A stretch of 64,000 bases of DNA from Polaromonas glacialis (GCF_000709345.1 NZ_KL448323.1:456884-520883), one strand, 5' to 3'; positions 23,101-32,737 are shown, counted from the stretch's first letter. Numbers and translations: made by a program. Notes: a model not told the origin generated them from the sequence alone.

Positions 23101-25853
23101 ACACCCTCAAGAACAATATGCCAGGGATACCCCCCATAGTCACGCCGATGCCCATCATTCAGATGGCGGCGCAGAGCACGGCAGTGCAGCCAGAGCGCTT
23201 TCAAACTGACTTGATCAGCGGCATGACGCGCGCCTTGTTGCGCACACCATCGCCGCCATGCCTATTGCGTGCGCCTACCGGGTCTGGCAAGACTTTTGTC
23301 ATCAGTCAGGTACTGGAACGGGTCAGCGAAGAGCGCAATGTGCTTTGGTTTTGGTTTGTGCCGTTTGTGACGCTGGTGCAGCAAACCGAGGACGCCTTGC
23401 GCGCCAATTCCCCGAGTCTGGCTCCGTGCGGACTGAACGCCGGGCGAAACCAAGAAGCCCATGGCGGTATGGTGCTGCTGTCCACCGCGCAAGGGGTGGC
23501 CCGTGCGCAGTCGCGCACCAAGGGCTATGACGCAGACGGCGACGACGACACCCGTACACTGGCCGCATTTTTGGCCCGCGCCCGTGTGCAGGGCTTGCAA
23601 ATTGGGCTGGTGGTGGACGAGGCCCACATTGCCTTGGACAAAGGCACTGAGTTTGGCAAATTTGCACATTGGCTCAAGGCCGATTACTTGGTGATGGCCA
23701 CGGCCACGCCCAAGGACGAGCGGCTCAATGAATTTTTGACGAATGCAGGCTATAACGCGCAGGTGAGCTTTGCCGTCAGCCGTGATGAGGTGGTGAAGGC
23801 CCGCCTGAACAAGAAATACATCGAAGCCGTGGTGTACAGCCTAGGCAACACCATGGCCCACATCACGGACCTGAGGCGCACGGTGCTGAGGCAAAGCTGG
23901 CGGCGCAACCTGAAAATAAAGCGAGATTTGGTCACAGCGGGCATTAACTTGACCCCGTTGCTATTGGTGCAGGTGGCCAATGGCGACAAGACCGTGGATG
24001 AAGCCGCAGATGACCTGATGCGTCTGTGCGGCGTGCCACCTGAAGCCATTGGACGGCATTCGTCTGATGAGCCAGACCCGGTTCTGATGGCCAGCATTGC
24101 CAACGACAGCAGCAAGCAGGTACTGATTTTCAAACAGTCAGCCGGAACGGGGTTTGACGCCCCACGCGCTTTCGTGCTGGCCAGCACCAAGCCTGTGAAC
24201 GACGCCGACTTTGCCATGCAGTTCATTGGTCGGGTGATGCGGGTGGCGCGCCCGGTACGCGATGCATTCAGCAAGCCCAAGGATATTCCAGCCGACTTGA
24301 ACACCGCCTATGTTTACTTGGGCAATGCGCAGGCACAAGCGGGGTTTGAATCAGCGGTGAAAGCCAGTACTGAAGTAAAAGATCAGCTTGAAGGCCAAAC
24401 CGAAAAGCTGGAAACACGGCAAACCGTTTCGGGAGCAGTGGTCTACAGCAATCGACCAACTGATCAGGAACCCGTAGCGTTTGACATGCAGGAGCCTGAC
24501 CGGCTGGAGGTAACGCTAAAGACGCTTGCCGAAGTTGCAGTTATAGCCATAGAGCCCCAAGCATCGTTGTTTGTTGAGGCCCACACCGTTCCTTACGATA
24601 TGTCGGGCGGTCTGAATGGTGCGCTCGATGAAGTGGTGCCAGCCTCAACTGCCAACCCGCGCATGCGACGCACAGACCCGAAAACTAGAGAAGAACTCAT
24701 GGCCGAGTTGGACCGGCGCGGATTGCGCGCTTATCCGCTCAAACACAACTTGGCCAAACTAGAACGCAGCCTAAAAACAGAAGAAAAGCCCGAACTGGAC
24801 GATATGTCAGAGATTTCGCGGGCGGTCGCATCGCGGCTGGTTATTTCTGAAGGATTACGCGCAACAGCCGTCAAAGCCGCCCTGAACCGCATCAAGGAAA
24901 TTGAACGCCATACTGAGTTGACGACTGGCGAGGGTTATACCGAAGAAATTCAGGTTTTCACCGACCGCAGCGCCCTGGCGCGCGAGGCGATGGCTGCATT
25001 GCGAGCATTGCCGCAAGCAGAGGAAGAGGATTACAAGCTTATTGTGCAGGTACTAGCCAGCCGTTTGCGCCGTTCGGTTGACGATGAAATCGAAAACTTG
25101 CCAATTGAGACACAACCCACCGAGGCCGAGCGAGCCCGGCTTGCGCGTGATGCAGCGCATTGGGTTGTGCGCAGAAGTTCTCAGGAGTTGCGCGAAGCCA
25201 TATTCAGCGAGATTGCGGCACGCGCCAAAATGGTTGATGCCAAGCCGCTGCCTGACATGATGATTTTCCCCAGAAAAATTGCTCTGGAGTTGTCTGCCAA
25301 AAACATTTATGGCGTGCTGCCACCGTCCCGCGAAGATGGCGAGAAAGTATCGACTGTGATGATGGTGGACGACCGCATGTGGTTGGCCGACAAGACCTAT
25401 GCCTTTGAAGGTGTGGAGTTCAGCCAGGGCCAGTATGACGGGACATGGTTTGGCAATAACCTGGAAAACGCGTTTTCACGGGCATTGGACAGGACAGATT
25501 ACGTGGTTTGGTGGCACCGCAATCCGCGTAACAAGCCTTACGCAGTGCGAGTGGTTCGCGCTGAGCATGACAACTATTTCTATCCTGATTTCGTTGTGTG
25601 TATTCGGCATAATCCAGCCGACGAGCCTCTATTGCGTTTACTGGAAACCAAAGATGACACCAAAAATGCATCTGGAAAATCCAAACATTCTCCGGCAAGC
25701 TATGGAAAAGTCTTATTTTTGACTCCTGATGGCAATCGCATGCGCTGGGTAAATGATGATGGCAGTATGGGGGCGGTGGTGGATTTTGACGATATGCAAA
25801 GTGCTCTGGAGATGCTGGCTGCCACTCGGCCGGGTGTAGTGATAAAAATTTGA
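23097..25853 (+). CDS. res: Type III restriction enzyme helicase/nuclease (Res)
   Basis: A 918-aa ATP-dependent restriction subunit. Superfamily 2 helicase motifs: Walker A APTGSGKTF (about 59-67), DEAH in GLVVDEAHIAL (about 174-177), ATATPK (motif III), and QFIGRVMRVARP (motif VI). The C-terminal endonuclease domain has the PD-(D/E)XK pattern in YFYPDFVVC (Asp about 831) and LLETKD (about 850). Length is normal for Res. Translationally coupled to mod by ATGA. Together they form a defence module of the element; it appears intact. Confidence 0.9.
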   Translation: MNTLKNNMPGIPPIVTPMPIIQMAAQSTAVQPERFQTDLISGMTRALLRTPSPPCLLRAPTGSGKTFVISQVLERVSEERNVLWFWFVPFVTLVQQTEDALRANSPSLAPCGLNAGRNQEAHGGMVLLSTAQGVARAQSRTKGYDADGDDDTRTLAAFLARARVQGLQIGLVVDEAHIALDKGTEFGKFAHWLKADYLVMATATPKDERLNEFLTNAGYNAQVSFAVSRDEVVKARLNKKYIEAVVYSLGNTMAHITDLRRTVLRQSWRRNLKIKRDLVTAGINLTPLLLVQVANGDKTVDEAADDLMRLCGVPPEAIGRHSSDEPDPVLMASIANDSSKQVLIFKQSAGTGFDAPRAFVLASTKPVNDADFAMQFIGRVMRVARPVRDAFSKPKDIPADLNTAYVYLGNAQAQAGFESAVKASTEVKDQLEGQTEKLETRQTVSGAVVYSNRPTDQEPVAFDMQEPDRLEVTLKTLAEVAVIAIEPQASLFVEAHTVPYDMSGGLNGALDEVVPASTANPRMRRTDPKTREELMAELDRRGLRAYPLKHNLAKLERSLKTEEKPELDDMSEISRAVASRLVISEGLRATAVKAALNRIKEIERHTELTTGEGYTEEIQVFTDRSALAREAMAALRALPQAEEEDYKLIVQVLASRLRRSVDDEIENLPIETQPTEAERARLARDAAHWVVRRSSQELREAIFSEIAARAKMVDAKPLPDMMIFPRKIALELSAKNIYGVLPPSREDGEKVSTVMMVDDRMWLADKTYAFEGVEFSQGQYDGTWFGNNLENAFSRALDRTDYVVWWHRNPRNKPYAVRVVRAEHDNYFYPDFVVCIRHNPADEPLLRLLETKDDTKNASGKSKHSPASYGKVLFLTPDGNRMRWVNDDGSMGAVVDFDDMQSALEMLAATRPGVVIKI

Positions 25854-26205
25854 TGCCAAACATCTAGAGCATAAACAATCAGATCGCGACTGATTTCTAG
25901 ACTGGACCTAGGCCGAACACTATCTATTTTCGGGTTTTAGAGTGGCTATCATTTGCATTCGCACTATTGGTGGCTACAGTCGGCCGCAATTGCATTTCGA
26001 CGAGGGTTGCTCATCGGCCATGGAGTGCTTTACAGAAACCTCAGTTAAAAAAGCGCGACACTGCCATACCAGGATATCGAGTTCAGGATTGGCTCCAAAA
26101 ATTAGCGTGCATTTTTACGTCCAAAGTAGTGAATGTTGCGAAAACCATTGACCCGCAGCACACGATACCTCTTGGCCCATTAAACAGTTTCAAAGAGGAT
26201 TTCAA
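25854..26205 (+). other. Intergenic stretch before the helicase-nuclease gene
   Basis: About 350 bp of lower GC without a supported gene. A 99-codon open frame (25967-26266) overlaps the next gene's start and is not family-like. The stretch probably carries the promoter of the helicase-nuclease gene; an AGAGGA ribosome site stands at its end. Confidence 0.6.
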
Positions 26206-28737
26206 TTGGTTGATTTCAAAAAACGTCTTGCGGGGCAACACCTTACGCGCATCACCGACCCGATAAAGCTGTATGAGACCCTTGATAGGGCGCACGATAA
26301 AGGTCCGCTGAGGCCTTCTCAAGAATCCGTGTTAACAGCTTGGAACGACGGAGGCCGTGCCGCTAAAGACGTAATTGTCAAACTCCACACGGGACAAGGT
26401 AAGACACTGGTGGGTCTGCTTATGCTACAAGCTCGACTGAACGAAGGTAAAGGTCCAGCGGTCTACCTTTGCCCGAATAACTTCCTGATCGACCAGACCG
26501 CAGAGCAAGCTAAACAGTTCGGGGTTGCGACCTGCTTGGCTGACCCTGATTTGCCAGAAGCGTTCTTGAATAGCGAACGGATCCTTATCACCTCCGTTCA
26601 AAAGCTCTTTAACGGACTGACGAAGTTCGGCCTTAACAGAAGGTCCACATCTGTTGGCACTTTATTGATGGACGATGCCCATGCTTGCGCCGACGCAATA
26701 CGGGAAAGCTGCCAGATTCGCATTCCAAATTCCGACCCAGCATATTTGGCAATCCGCACGCTTTTTGCAGCCGAACTGGAGCAGCAGGGTATCGGTACGT
26801 ATGCGGACATCTTGAATGCCAAAAGAGAGGCACTTTTACCCGTGCCTTACTGGGCATGGCTGGATCGCGAAACCGACATAGCTGCCATCCTTTCTGCAGC
26901 CTCTGATCGCAACTCGGTGAAGTTTGCATGGCCATTACTGCGAAACATGCTGCGGCACTGTCAGTGCGTGGTGTCTGGAACCGCGATAGAGATCGAGCCC
27001 CACATCGCACCGTTGCAAGCATTCGGAAGCTACTGGGAATGTCCGCACCGAATCTTCATGTCTGCCACGGTGACTGATGACGCTTTCCTAATTAAAGGAT
27101 TGCAGTTGCCGCCCAAGACCATTCTCGAACCCCTGGTTTACGAGAAGGAGCGTTGGTCTGGCGAGAAGATGGTGTTGCTGCCTTCGCTTATCGATGAAAG
27201 CCTCGACCGGTCAAAGCTGGTCGCCTATTTCGCGCCAGTAAATCCTAAGCGACGCTCAGGAGTCGTCGCGCTAGGAACGTCCTTTTTGCGCACAGGTGAC
27301 TGGAAATTGCATGGAGCAAAGGTAGCTGATACGGACAGCGTGTGGAAGGACATCGCCGCACTGAAGGCCGGGAAGTACGACACATCCCTCATGTTAGTGA
27401 ATCGGTACGACGGAATTGATCTACCGGACGATTCTTGCCGGATCCTGATGTTTGATGGAAAGCCTTTCTCAGAGAGCCTGCTGGACCTTTATCAAGAGGC
27501 GTGTCGGCCTGATAGCAACGCTACGCTCATGCGCGCGGTGAGGACGGTAGAACAGGGGATGGGACGTAGTGTTCGGGGTGAAAAAGACTATTCGGCAATT
27601 GTCGTTTTGGGAGCCGATCTCGCGCGGCTGCTTCGCGATCACCACTCTAGAAGTTACTTGTCATCCCAAATGGCTACGCAAATTGAGATCGGGATGGAAA
27701 TTGCCGCGATGGCGAAAAGTGAGATCGAGGATGGTGTGGAGCCTCTTGCTGCGTTCCTTGCCCTGATTGGGCAGTGCTTGAACCGTGACGACGGTTGGAA
27801 GGCCTTCTACAGCGAGCAGATGGAGAATGTAAAGCCGAAGGGCTCGAACAGGGAAATCCTGGACCTTTATTCGGCTGAACTTGAGGCCGAGGAACTCTAC
27901 AATTGCGGCGACTACGCCAAGGCTGCTGCAAGGCTGCAGACACTATTGGATCAAGCCAAGACGATGACCACCGACGATGTGGGATGGTATTTGCAGATGA
28001 TGGCGCGCTTCAACTATCCCGGTAACCGCGCCGAGTCACAGCGACTTCAACTCGCAGCCCACAACAAGAATCGCATGCTAATGCGTCCACCGCAGGGAAT
28101 GATTGTTGCAAGGCTGAATGGAATCAGTCAGGGGCGCGTCGAACGCATTGCGGAGTGGATTGCTCAACATGGGGACTATGCGCAGCTTGACGTTGCGCTT
28201 TCGGACGTTCTCGGCCGACTTGTGTTTGGGGTAAAGGCCGATAAGTTCGAGCGTGCGTTGGACGAACTCAGCCGCGCATTGGGATATGTTGGTGAGCGGC
28301 CCGACAAGGAGTGGAAGGAGGGCCCCGACAACATTTGGGCATTGGACGCTACCAACTTCATCGTTTGGGAATCTAAGAATGAAGTCGATCTTGATCGCGC
28401 CGAGATAAGCAAGTACGAGACAGACCAGATGAATAGTTCAGCAGCGTGGTTTGAAAAACACTACCCAGGTACCACGCCAAAGTACATCGTAGTCCATCCT
28501 GCCAGCGTCGTAAGCAGTGCCTCTGCCTTTCGTTTTCCTGTCGGCATCATGCGAGAAAAAGAACTAACGAGATTTGTCCGCGTGATTCGAGGATTCTTTA
28601 AGTCTTTCCAGGCAATCGACTTTAATGACCTTTCCCTTACGCACATTCAGAACTTGCTCTTTCAGCACAGCCTCGACACGGACAACTTGATGAGTGTGGA
28701 TGCGTTTGTTAAAAAACCCCGAGATCTCAAGGCTTAG
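26206..28737 (+). CDS. XPD/DinG-like helicase with C-terminal PD-(D/E)XK nuclease
   Basis: An 843-aa protein, TTG start with AGAGGA 6 nt upstream. Helicase motifs: Walker A LHTGQGKT (about 60-67), an unusual DDAH box in [11 protein letters not shown] (about 155-158), MSATVTDD (motif III-like) and [11 protein letters not shown] (motif VI, about 447-457), the pattern of XPD/DinG-type enzymes. No four-cysteine iron-sulfur cluster is visible between Walker A and B. The C-terminus has GPDN (about 705) and WESKN (about 721), a PD-(D/E)XK nuclease core. One-gene helicase-nuclease fusions are frequent phage defence proteins; placement next to a type III system supports defence. I do not recognise a named system. 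Confidence 0.75.
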   Translation: MVDFKKRLAGQHLTRITDPIKLYETLDRAHDKGPLRPSQESVLTAWNDGGRAAKDVIVKLHTGQGKTLVGLLMLQARLNEGKGPAVYLCPNNFLIDQTAEQAKQFGVATCLADPDLPEAFLNSERILITSVQKLFNGLTKFGLNRRSTSVGTLLMDDAHACADAIRESCQIRIPNSDPAYLAIRTLFAAELEQQGIGTYADILNAKREALLPVPYWAWLDRETDIAAILSAASDRNSVKFAWPLLRNMLRHCQCVVSGTAIEIEPHIAPLQAFGSYWECPHRIFMSATVTDDAFLIKGLQLPPKTILEPLVYEKERWSGEKMVLLPSLIDESLDRSKLVAYFAPVNPKRRSGVVALGTSFLRTGDWKLHGAKVADTDSVWKDIAALKAGKYDTSLMLVNRYDGIDLPDDSCRILMFDGKPFSESLLDLYQEACRPDSNATLMRAVRTVEQGMGRSVRGEKDYSAIVVLGADLARLLRDHHSRSYLSSQMATQIEIGMEIAAMAKSEIEDGVEPLAAFLALIGQCLNRDDGWKAFYSEQMENVKPKGSNREILDLYSAELEAEELYNCGDYAKAAARLQTLLDQAKTMTTDDVGWYLQMMARFNYPGNRAESQRLQLAAHNKNRMLMRPPQGMIVARLNGISQGRVERIAEWIAQHGDYAQLDVALSDVLGRLVFGVKADKFERALDELSRALGYVGERPDKEWKEGPDNIWALDATNFIVWESKNEVDLDRAEISKYETDQMNSSAAWFEKHYPGTTPKYIVVHPASVVSSASAFRFPVGIMREKELTRFVRVIRGFFKSFQAIDFNDLSLTHIQNLLFQHSLDTDNLMSVDAFVKKPRDLKA

Positions 28738-28923
28738 TCAAGGGTTACCTGACAATGCTGTGCCAGAACGGGTCAACTTGGCCGCCTAATTTTTAAGAAG
28801 TCCTTCTATTGGATACGCAGGGCATGAATCTTATTTTGGCTGATGCTGTACTTGGTAAATGCTGGGCGTCCTAATTGTAGAGATAAGGTGGCCCGCGCTA
28901 TCGGGATCGTTAAATCGGTGGCA

Positions 28924-29265
28924 TTACTCAATGTCCAGCATTGCAAACCACTGTGCGTAGGGCGTATTGCGCACCATGCGCCGGTTGTAGTCGGGCGCGC
29001 CATCACGCCACCAGGGTGGCCCGCGCTCGCCCAGGCTGTGCTTGGCCACCTCGACAGCTTGGCGGGCCAGCCTTTCGGCGTCAGCGTCTTTGCTGCGCAG
29101 TGCTTTCCCCACTTCCCGGCGTGCCCGCATCAGGTCCGCGACGAGTTGGGCACGCTCTTCCCCGGGCAGTTCGGGATTGGCCATGCGCCAGAGCCGGCCG
29201 CGCACCACGAAGTAGCGGCGGTCAGGCGTGACTGGATGGGGCGGGGGTAGAGAGGTTGGCGCCAT
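28924..29265 (-). CDS. Conserved hypothetical protein
   Basis: A 113-aa soluble basic protein whose phrase VTPDRRYFVVRGRLWRMANP followed by a helical middle and GERGPPWWRDGAPDYNRRMV NTPYAQW (split here) is a familiar unnamed family in Burkholderiales. No catalytic motif is evident. It stands alone on the minus strand, downstream of a terminator that ends the next gene, so it must have its own promoter between 29266 and 29293. Confidence 0.7.
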   Translation of the reverse strand: MAPTSLPPPHPVTPDRRYFVVRGRLWRMANPELPGEERAQLVADLMRARREVGKALRSKDADAERLARQAVEVAKHSLGERGPPWWRDGAPDYNRRMVRNTPYAQWFAMLDIE

Positions 29266-29293
29266 GGTTGCATGGATGGCTTGGGACGGGCGT

Positions 29294-29317
29294 GAAAAAG
29301 CCCGCTTGGGGCGGGCT
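29294..29317 (-). terminator. Rho-independent terminator, minus strand
   Basis: On the minus strand AGCCCGC pairs with GCGGGCT around a 5-nt loop, followed by TTTTC. It lies 11 bp after the stop of the 35-aa small gene. Confidence 0.8.
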
Positions 29318-29327
29318 GATGCTTGAC

Positions 29328-29435
29328 TTACTTTTTACCGGGGGGAGCGTTCCCCCTGCGTGGTCCAGAAGGATGCCCAGGTTCTTTACTGGGCCAGTTG
29401 GGATTCGTCGGGTCGCTTGACTTCAATTTCCGCAT
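29328..29435 (-). CDS. Small conserved-looking protein, 35 aa
   Basis: A short frame with an excellent AGGAGG ribosome site 5 nt before the ATG (29435-29433) and a strong terminator after the stop. The product, MRKLKSSDPTNPNWPSKEPG followed by a Gly/Pro/Arg-rich tail ending APPGKK, has the NPNWPS...G..SG.GRGN..P pattern I associate with small bacterial proteins of unknown function. Gene architecture (own ribosome site, own terminator) is better evidence than the sequence. Function unknown; probably soluble and disordered. Confidence 0.65.
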   Translation of the reverse strand: MRKLKSSDPTNPNWPSKEPGHPSGPRRGNAPPGKK

Positions 29436-29501
29436 AGAGCCTCCTTGCAAAAGCATCATGCTAGACGAGAACGAAAGCTTTTATCAAAAAATCTCTTTGC
29501 T

Positions 29502-29987
29502 TTAGCACTCGACTGGTTGCGTAATTGCGGGCGAGCTGATTTTTAGCTTGAAAGATTCAAGGGTTCCTAACTCCGTATCTACCCAAACTTTAAATGATTT
29601 TGTAGTTTCGTTAAGTTGAATAGGTCCAACTAGTAATATAAAACTCATTATATATGTGGGTGAATCTAATTCTTGAGGATCAACACACGACGTCAGATGT
29701 TCGCTTATTTCTTTGGCCGCAACTTCAAGTTCATTTTTTGGAATTTCAATAGATGCTAAGGCCTCAGCTACATCATCCCTTTGAATACGCACCTTTAATT
29801 GTTGAAAAGGTTGCAAGATTGGAGTGCCAACGGTCACGTAAACTGCCAAGCGCGAGAGAATGGCAGGTAGTTGTGGCATAACAAGTTCCATTCCGTAGAC
29901 ACCCATAAAGGAAGGTTTGTTACCTACTTCATGTCGTATGTCATCGCACCAGATCGCGTTAACCCAACGTTGTTTGATAAGTCTCAT
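29502..29987 (-). CDS. Hypothetical protein, DUF6941-like
   Basis: A 161-aa protein. The N-terminal WCDDIRHEVGNKPSFMGVYG phrase followed by two beta-rich halves resembles the DUF6941 family of short unknown proteins. Low GC. Its ATG overlaps the stop of the HTH antitoxin gene (ATGA), so it is the third gene of the toxin-antitoxin operon, an unusual addition worth noting. Confidence 0.6.
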   Translation of the reverse strand: MRLIKQRWVNAIWCDDIRHEVGNKPSFMGVYGMELVMPQLPAILSRLAVYVTVGTPILQPFQQLKVRIQRDDVAEALASIEIPKNELEVAAKEISEHLTSCVDPQELDSPTYIMSFILLVGPIQLNETTKSFKVWVDTELGTLESFKLKISSPAITQPVEC

Positions 29988-30448
29988 TTTTTGCCAGAAT
30001 TTGCTGCTTCGCGCAGTGCCGCTACAACTTGGTCGAGTGAAACACCTAAGGCCTTAGCCATTGCATCTGCAAGGAAAACGCCCGGTTCGTGGCGACCAGA
30101 TTCATAGCGAGAAACGTGCGGTTGTCCAATTTTGAGCATCACTGCAAATTGGTTTTGGGATAGGCCAGCCTGCATGCGCAGGGTCGCCAAGGAAACAACA
30201 CCTGGGTAAAAATTCTCTACTACCCATTCGCCTTGCGCGGCTATTGCATCGCGAGTTAGCTTATCTTGTTGTTCAATATATTCATCAATATCAAATTCAT
30301 CTTGTACTCCAGTTTGGCGCAAATCGTCCTGGCGAAGGTTATAAGTGTGTGGCGCTTCAGGGCTAGTGGGGACAACTTCAGTGGATGTCGTATGTGCGTT
30401 GTAGGCTTGCACATATGCGCCTCCTAATGTTGTCTTCATGGTCGTCAT
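29984..30448 (-). CDS. Antitoxin with HTH (HigA-like)
   Basis: A 154-aa protein from ATG 30448 (GGGAG at 10 nt). The C-terminal half is a Cro/C1 HTH: LRMQAGLSQNQFAVMLKIGQ then PHVSRYESGRHEPG. The N-terminal half is acidic and probably wraps the toxin. An inner GTG at 30412 with a perfect AGGAGG is an alternative start. It follows the toxin gene with overlap, the toxin-first order of HigBA-type pairs. It would neutralise the toxin and repress the operon. Confidence 0.75.
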   Translation of the reverse strand: MTTMKTTLGGAYVQAYNAHTTSTEVVPTSPEAPHTYNLRQDDLRQTGVQDEFDIDEYIEQQDKLTRDAIAAQGEWVVENFYPGVVSLATLRMQAGLSQNQFAVMLKIGQPHVSRYESGRHEPGVFLADAMAKALGVSLDQVVAALREAANSGKK

Positions 30449-30821
30449 AATCAAAATTCTCCCGTTTTACTATTGCCATCACTACGAACCGCGCTTCATT
30501 ACGCAGGTACAAGTAAATAATTCGGTACTTAAGGCCTTGATCTTCTAACTCCCACGACTTTAAGCGCCATAGATCTTTGCCTTGTTTCCATACATCGAAC
30601 CATTTGCTCACAGAAAGCTCTTCAGTTCTTTTTTCGCCAAATCCATGATCAAGCAGTTTTTCAGCCAATTTGCAATCAGCTCGAAGCTGTCGAATTAACG
30701 CTGCAATCTTGGCGTAAGCAATTGGATCCGCTATTTTGATAGCAGATAAGTCCTCTTTTACATCATTGTGTAGGCTTAGTGGAGAAGTGTATATCAATTT
30801 TGGTATTGCTTTTATTGCCAC
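30378..30821 (-). CDS. RelE/HigB-like toxin
   Basis: A 147-aa basic protein (GTG start) whose C-terminal two thirds, WRLKSWELEDQGLKYRIIYL then ARFVVMAIVKRENFDYDDHE, has the beta-strand arrangement and RENFDYDD ending of RelE-superfamily mRNA interferases. It precedes and overlaps its HTH antitoxin by about 70 bases. It would block growth by mRNA cleavage when the antitoxin is lost, thereby stabilising the element. The exact subfamily is not fixed. Confidence 0.7.
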   Translation of the reverse strand: MAIKAIPKLIYTSPLSLHNDVKEDLSAIKIADPIAYAKIAALIRQLRADCKLAEKLLDHGFGEKRTEELSVSKWFDVWKQGKDLWRLKSWELEDQGLKYRIIYLYLRNEARFVVMAIVKRENFDYDDHEDNIRRRICASLQRTYDIH

Positions 30822-30996
30822 TTTGGCTGAATGGTTGTAAATTTTCTACACAACAATTGTCGTCAATTTCTTGCAAATCGGCCTTGTCTTATTGCTTTTT
30901 ATGAAAAATTCGTGACTTATCAATGCTTTATTTATCAATGACGGTATAAGGCAAAGACTGGTTTTTGGGTTTTTTATTTGTCAAGTCCTTTCCACC

Positions 30997-31845
30997 TCAA
31001 TCATCTCGAGGCATCACCGGCAAGTACTCCACTCCCGTCCGTTGCGCCAGCTCGCGGTAGCTGATGGGTGGCCCAGCCTTCGTGCTGTCCGCATTGGCCT
31101 GCCAGTGCGCCCAGGCGCGCCCCGTCTGCGCGTCATAGACCAGTTTGAAGAGGTGGCTGGGCACGCGCACATGGTTTGCGCCGATAGTGCCGCTGCTGGC
31201 GCCGAACACCGGCCCGGTGATGACGAACACATCACCCTTGGCCCTGAGCGCATACAGCCGGGTGTCCTTCTCGATCTTGGCCCATGCGCCTGAATTGTGT
31301 TTGCCCACTTGCGGGACCATATTTGCCAAGCTGAAGCTCTGCGCCATGGCCGCTGGCGTAGGCATGTCACCGGCTGGCGCCATGTGGCCCTTGGTGTAGT
31401 TTGAACCCTTGTAGTCAGCCAACTCGGCACGCTCGGCCGTGGGCAAGCGCGCATCTGCGAAAAACCTGTCCGTTCGCTTTTCGTCGGCATCCAGGATGCT
31501 TTGCCGGTTGAGCCTTTGAGCCACGAACACAGGGGTGCGCGTTTCGCCGCTGTGCAGAATGGCAAAGGCTTCGTAGCACAAGTCGCGCTGCTTGGGCGCT
31601 GCCGGGACTGCAGGTGCAATGCCTTGGGCGAAGAACTGAGGGCATGCCTTGAACCGTGTCTCCTGCTGCGCTTGCGGACCTGCGGGCAGGGTAGGCGAGC
31701 CTGGGCTGGCGGTGAACGGCTGGAAGCTGCAGCTTGTAGCCTGGAGACCGACCACTACGGCTGCAACCAGGGCGAGGCCCATGCGACGGACCAGCACAGG
31801 GAAGGTTTTAGCGCGCGTGAGCTTGCGCGATGTGGTTCTTGTCAT
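30997..31845 (-). CDS. Exported DNA/RNA non-specific endonuclease (NucA/EndA type)
   Basis: A 282-aa protein with an N-terminal hydrophobic segment (LALVAAVVVGLQATSCSFQP); a Cys after ATS makes a lipoprotein anchor possible. The beta-beta-alpha metal domain shows DYKGSNYTKGHMAPAGDM (catalytic His in the TKGH motif, the family's DRGH) and LANMVPQVGKHNSGAWAKIE with the metal-binding Asn. It degrades DNA and RNA outside the cytoplasm: nutrient use, biofilm or competitor defence. A truncated second copy lies at 33677-33906, so a duplication took place. Confidence 0.88.
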   Translation of the reverse strand: MTRTTSRKLTRAKTFPVLVRRMGLALVAAVVVGLQATSCSFQPFTASPGSPTLPAGPQAQQETRFKACPQFFAQGIAPAVPAAPKQRDLCYEAFAILHSGETRTPVFVAQRLNRQSILDADEKRTDRFFADARLPTAERAELADYKGSNYTKGHMAPAGDMPTPAAMAQSFSLANMVPQVGKHNSGAWAKIEKDTRLYALRAKGDVFVITGPVFGASSGTIGANHVRVPSHLFKLVYDAQTGRAWAHWQANADSTKAGPPISYRELAQRTGVEYLPVMPRDD

Positions 31846-31924
31846 TCGGGAGAGGTGTCGTTAGGACGAGTAGGGCGTGCGCCACCGGGGCGCTACGCCG
31901 TAGAAAGTGGATCAATCGACCAGA

Positions 31925-32173
31925 TCAGTCCTTCATACCGTCTTTTCCGGTGTAGGGGTTTGTATTGCCCTTTTGGGTGTAGTTGTCGGTCTTGGTACTG
32001 TTGGGGTTCGTGGCGTGGCTCGGCGCCACGTAGGTGCCGCTTTTAGTGGTGTAGCCACTCACGGAATGGCTGCTTGAGTTAACGTGGCCGCTGCCGCTTG
32101 AATGCCCGCCGCCTTTGGCAAAGGCGCCAATGGACAGGGTGCAGGCTGCTATCAAAAGAATAATCGTCTTCAT
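31925..32173 (-). CDS. Small secreted Gly/Ser/Thr-rich protein
   Basis: An 82-aa protein with a clear signal peptide (MKTIILLIAACTLSIGAFAK, cleavage after AFA) and a tail with GYTTKSGTYVAPSHATNPNS and NPYTGKDG, typical of small exported proteins of unknown function in Burkholderiales. It lies in a run of minus-strand exported proteins. A 17-bp palindromic hairpin stands in front of it. Confidence 0.7.
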   Translation of the reverse strand: MKTIILLIAACTLSIGAFAKGGGHSSGSGHVNSSSHSVSGYTTKSGTYVAPSHATNPNSTKTDNYTQKGNTNPYTGKDGMKD

Positions 32174-32193
32174 TATTTTTTTCCTCCATTTTT

Positions 32194-32216
32194 CCCACGG
32201 GCCGCGTGGGTGCGGT
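32194..32216 (-). repeat. CCCACG/CGTGGG hairpin repeat, copy 1
   Basis: CCCACG (32194-32199) and CGTGGG (32205-32210) plus GCGGTTTT recur at 33215-33238 with one or two changes. Each copy lies between a stop and the next exported-protein start; a decayed third version may lie near 32752-32775. Confidence 0.75.
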
Positions 32217-32217
32217 T

Positions 32218-32445
32218 TTAAGCAAGTGGGGCGCGCTTCACGCCCTGGAAAAACCCGTCAACGATCCAGCATGTGACCTTGTGGCCGATGTACAAGGGAA
32301 TAAGAAAAGCGATTAAGGCAAGGCCAAAGCCCCATTCTCTGGATGCGTTCAGAAACAAAAACACAAATCCGAAAATTCCGCAGCCAAAAGCGAAAAATCC
32401 CCATATGGCCGCACTCAAGCGGCGAAGTCCTTGGTTCCAGTTCAT
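32218..32445 (-). CDS. Small membrane protein, two transmembrane helices
   Basis: From ATG 32445 a 75-aa protein with two hydrophobic stretches: IWGFFAFGCGIFGFVFLFLN and FGLALIAFLIPLYIGHKVTC. No family recognised. The open frame extends to 32538 but that part is Arg/Ser-rich and overlaps the next gene. It sits among exported proteins. Confidence 0.55.
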   Translation of the reverse strand: MNWNQGLRRLSAAIWGFFAFGCGIFGFVFLFLNASREWGFGLALIAFLIPLYIGHKVTCWIVDGFFQGVKRAPLA

Positions 32446-32452
32446 GCGAAGC

Positions 32453-32737
32453 CTAAATGCACTTGAACAAGATCTCTGAGCGGGGATAGTTCCCGAGGAT
32501 GTACGGCGGCTGCGTCTCCTGGCTTGAGACGAGTTCAAACTTTTTGCCTTGGCTCGTACATTGCGCCAAGCCTTCGGTGATGATTTCAGCCTTCAGGTTG
32601 CCCAAGCCAGGAAAGCCGGTGGCCTGCTGCTTGGCAATCATGTAATTGCCCTGACCCATTGGAATGATGCCGGTGTGGCTCGCGCAGCTGGCCAAAAGCA
32701 TTGGTGCCGCAGTCATCAAGATGATCAGGTTTTTCAT
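32453..32737 (-). CDS. Small lipoprotein
   Basis: From ATG 32737 a 94-aa protein with signal MKNLIILMTAAPMLLASC (lipobox LASC) followed by GNYMIAKQQATGFPGLGNL and CTSQGKKFELVSSQETQPPY, a pattern resembling YgdI/YgdR-like or MetQ-independent tiny lipoproteins found in many betaproteobacteria. It is an outer-membrane or periplasmic lipoprotein of unknown role. Minus-strand run of exported proteins. Confidence 0.7.
   Translation of the reverse strand: MKNLIILMTAAPMLLASCASHTGIIPMGQGNYMIAKQQATGFPGLGNLKAEIITEGLAQCTSQGKKFELVSSQETQPPYILGNYPRSEILFKCI

Noticed and set aside
25967..26266. 99-codon frame before the helicase-nuclease gene
   Set aside because: Overlaps the start of the larger gene, no ribosome site and no family-like sequence.
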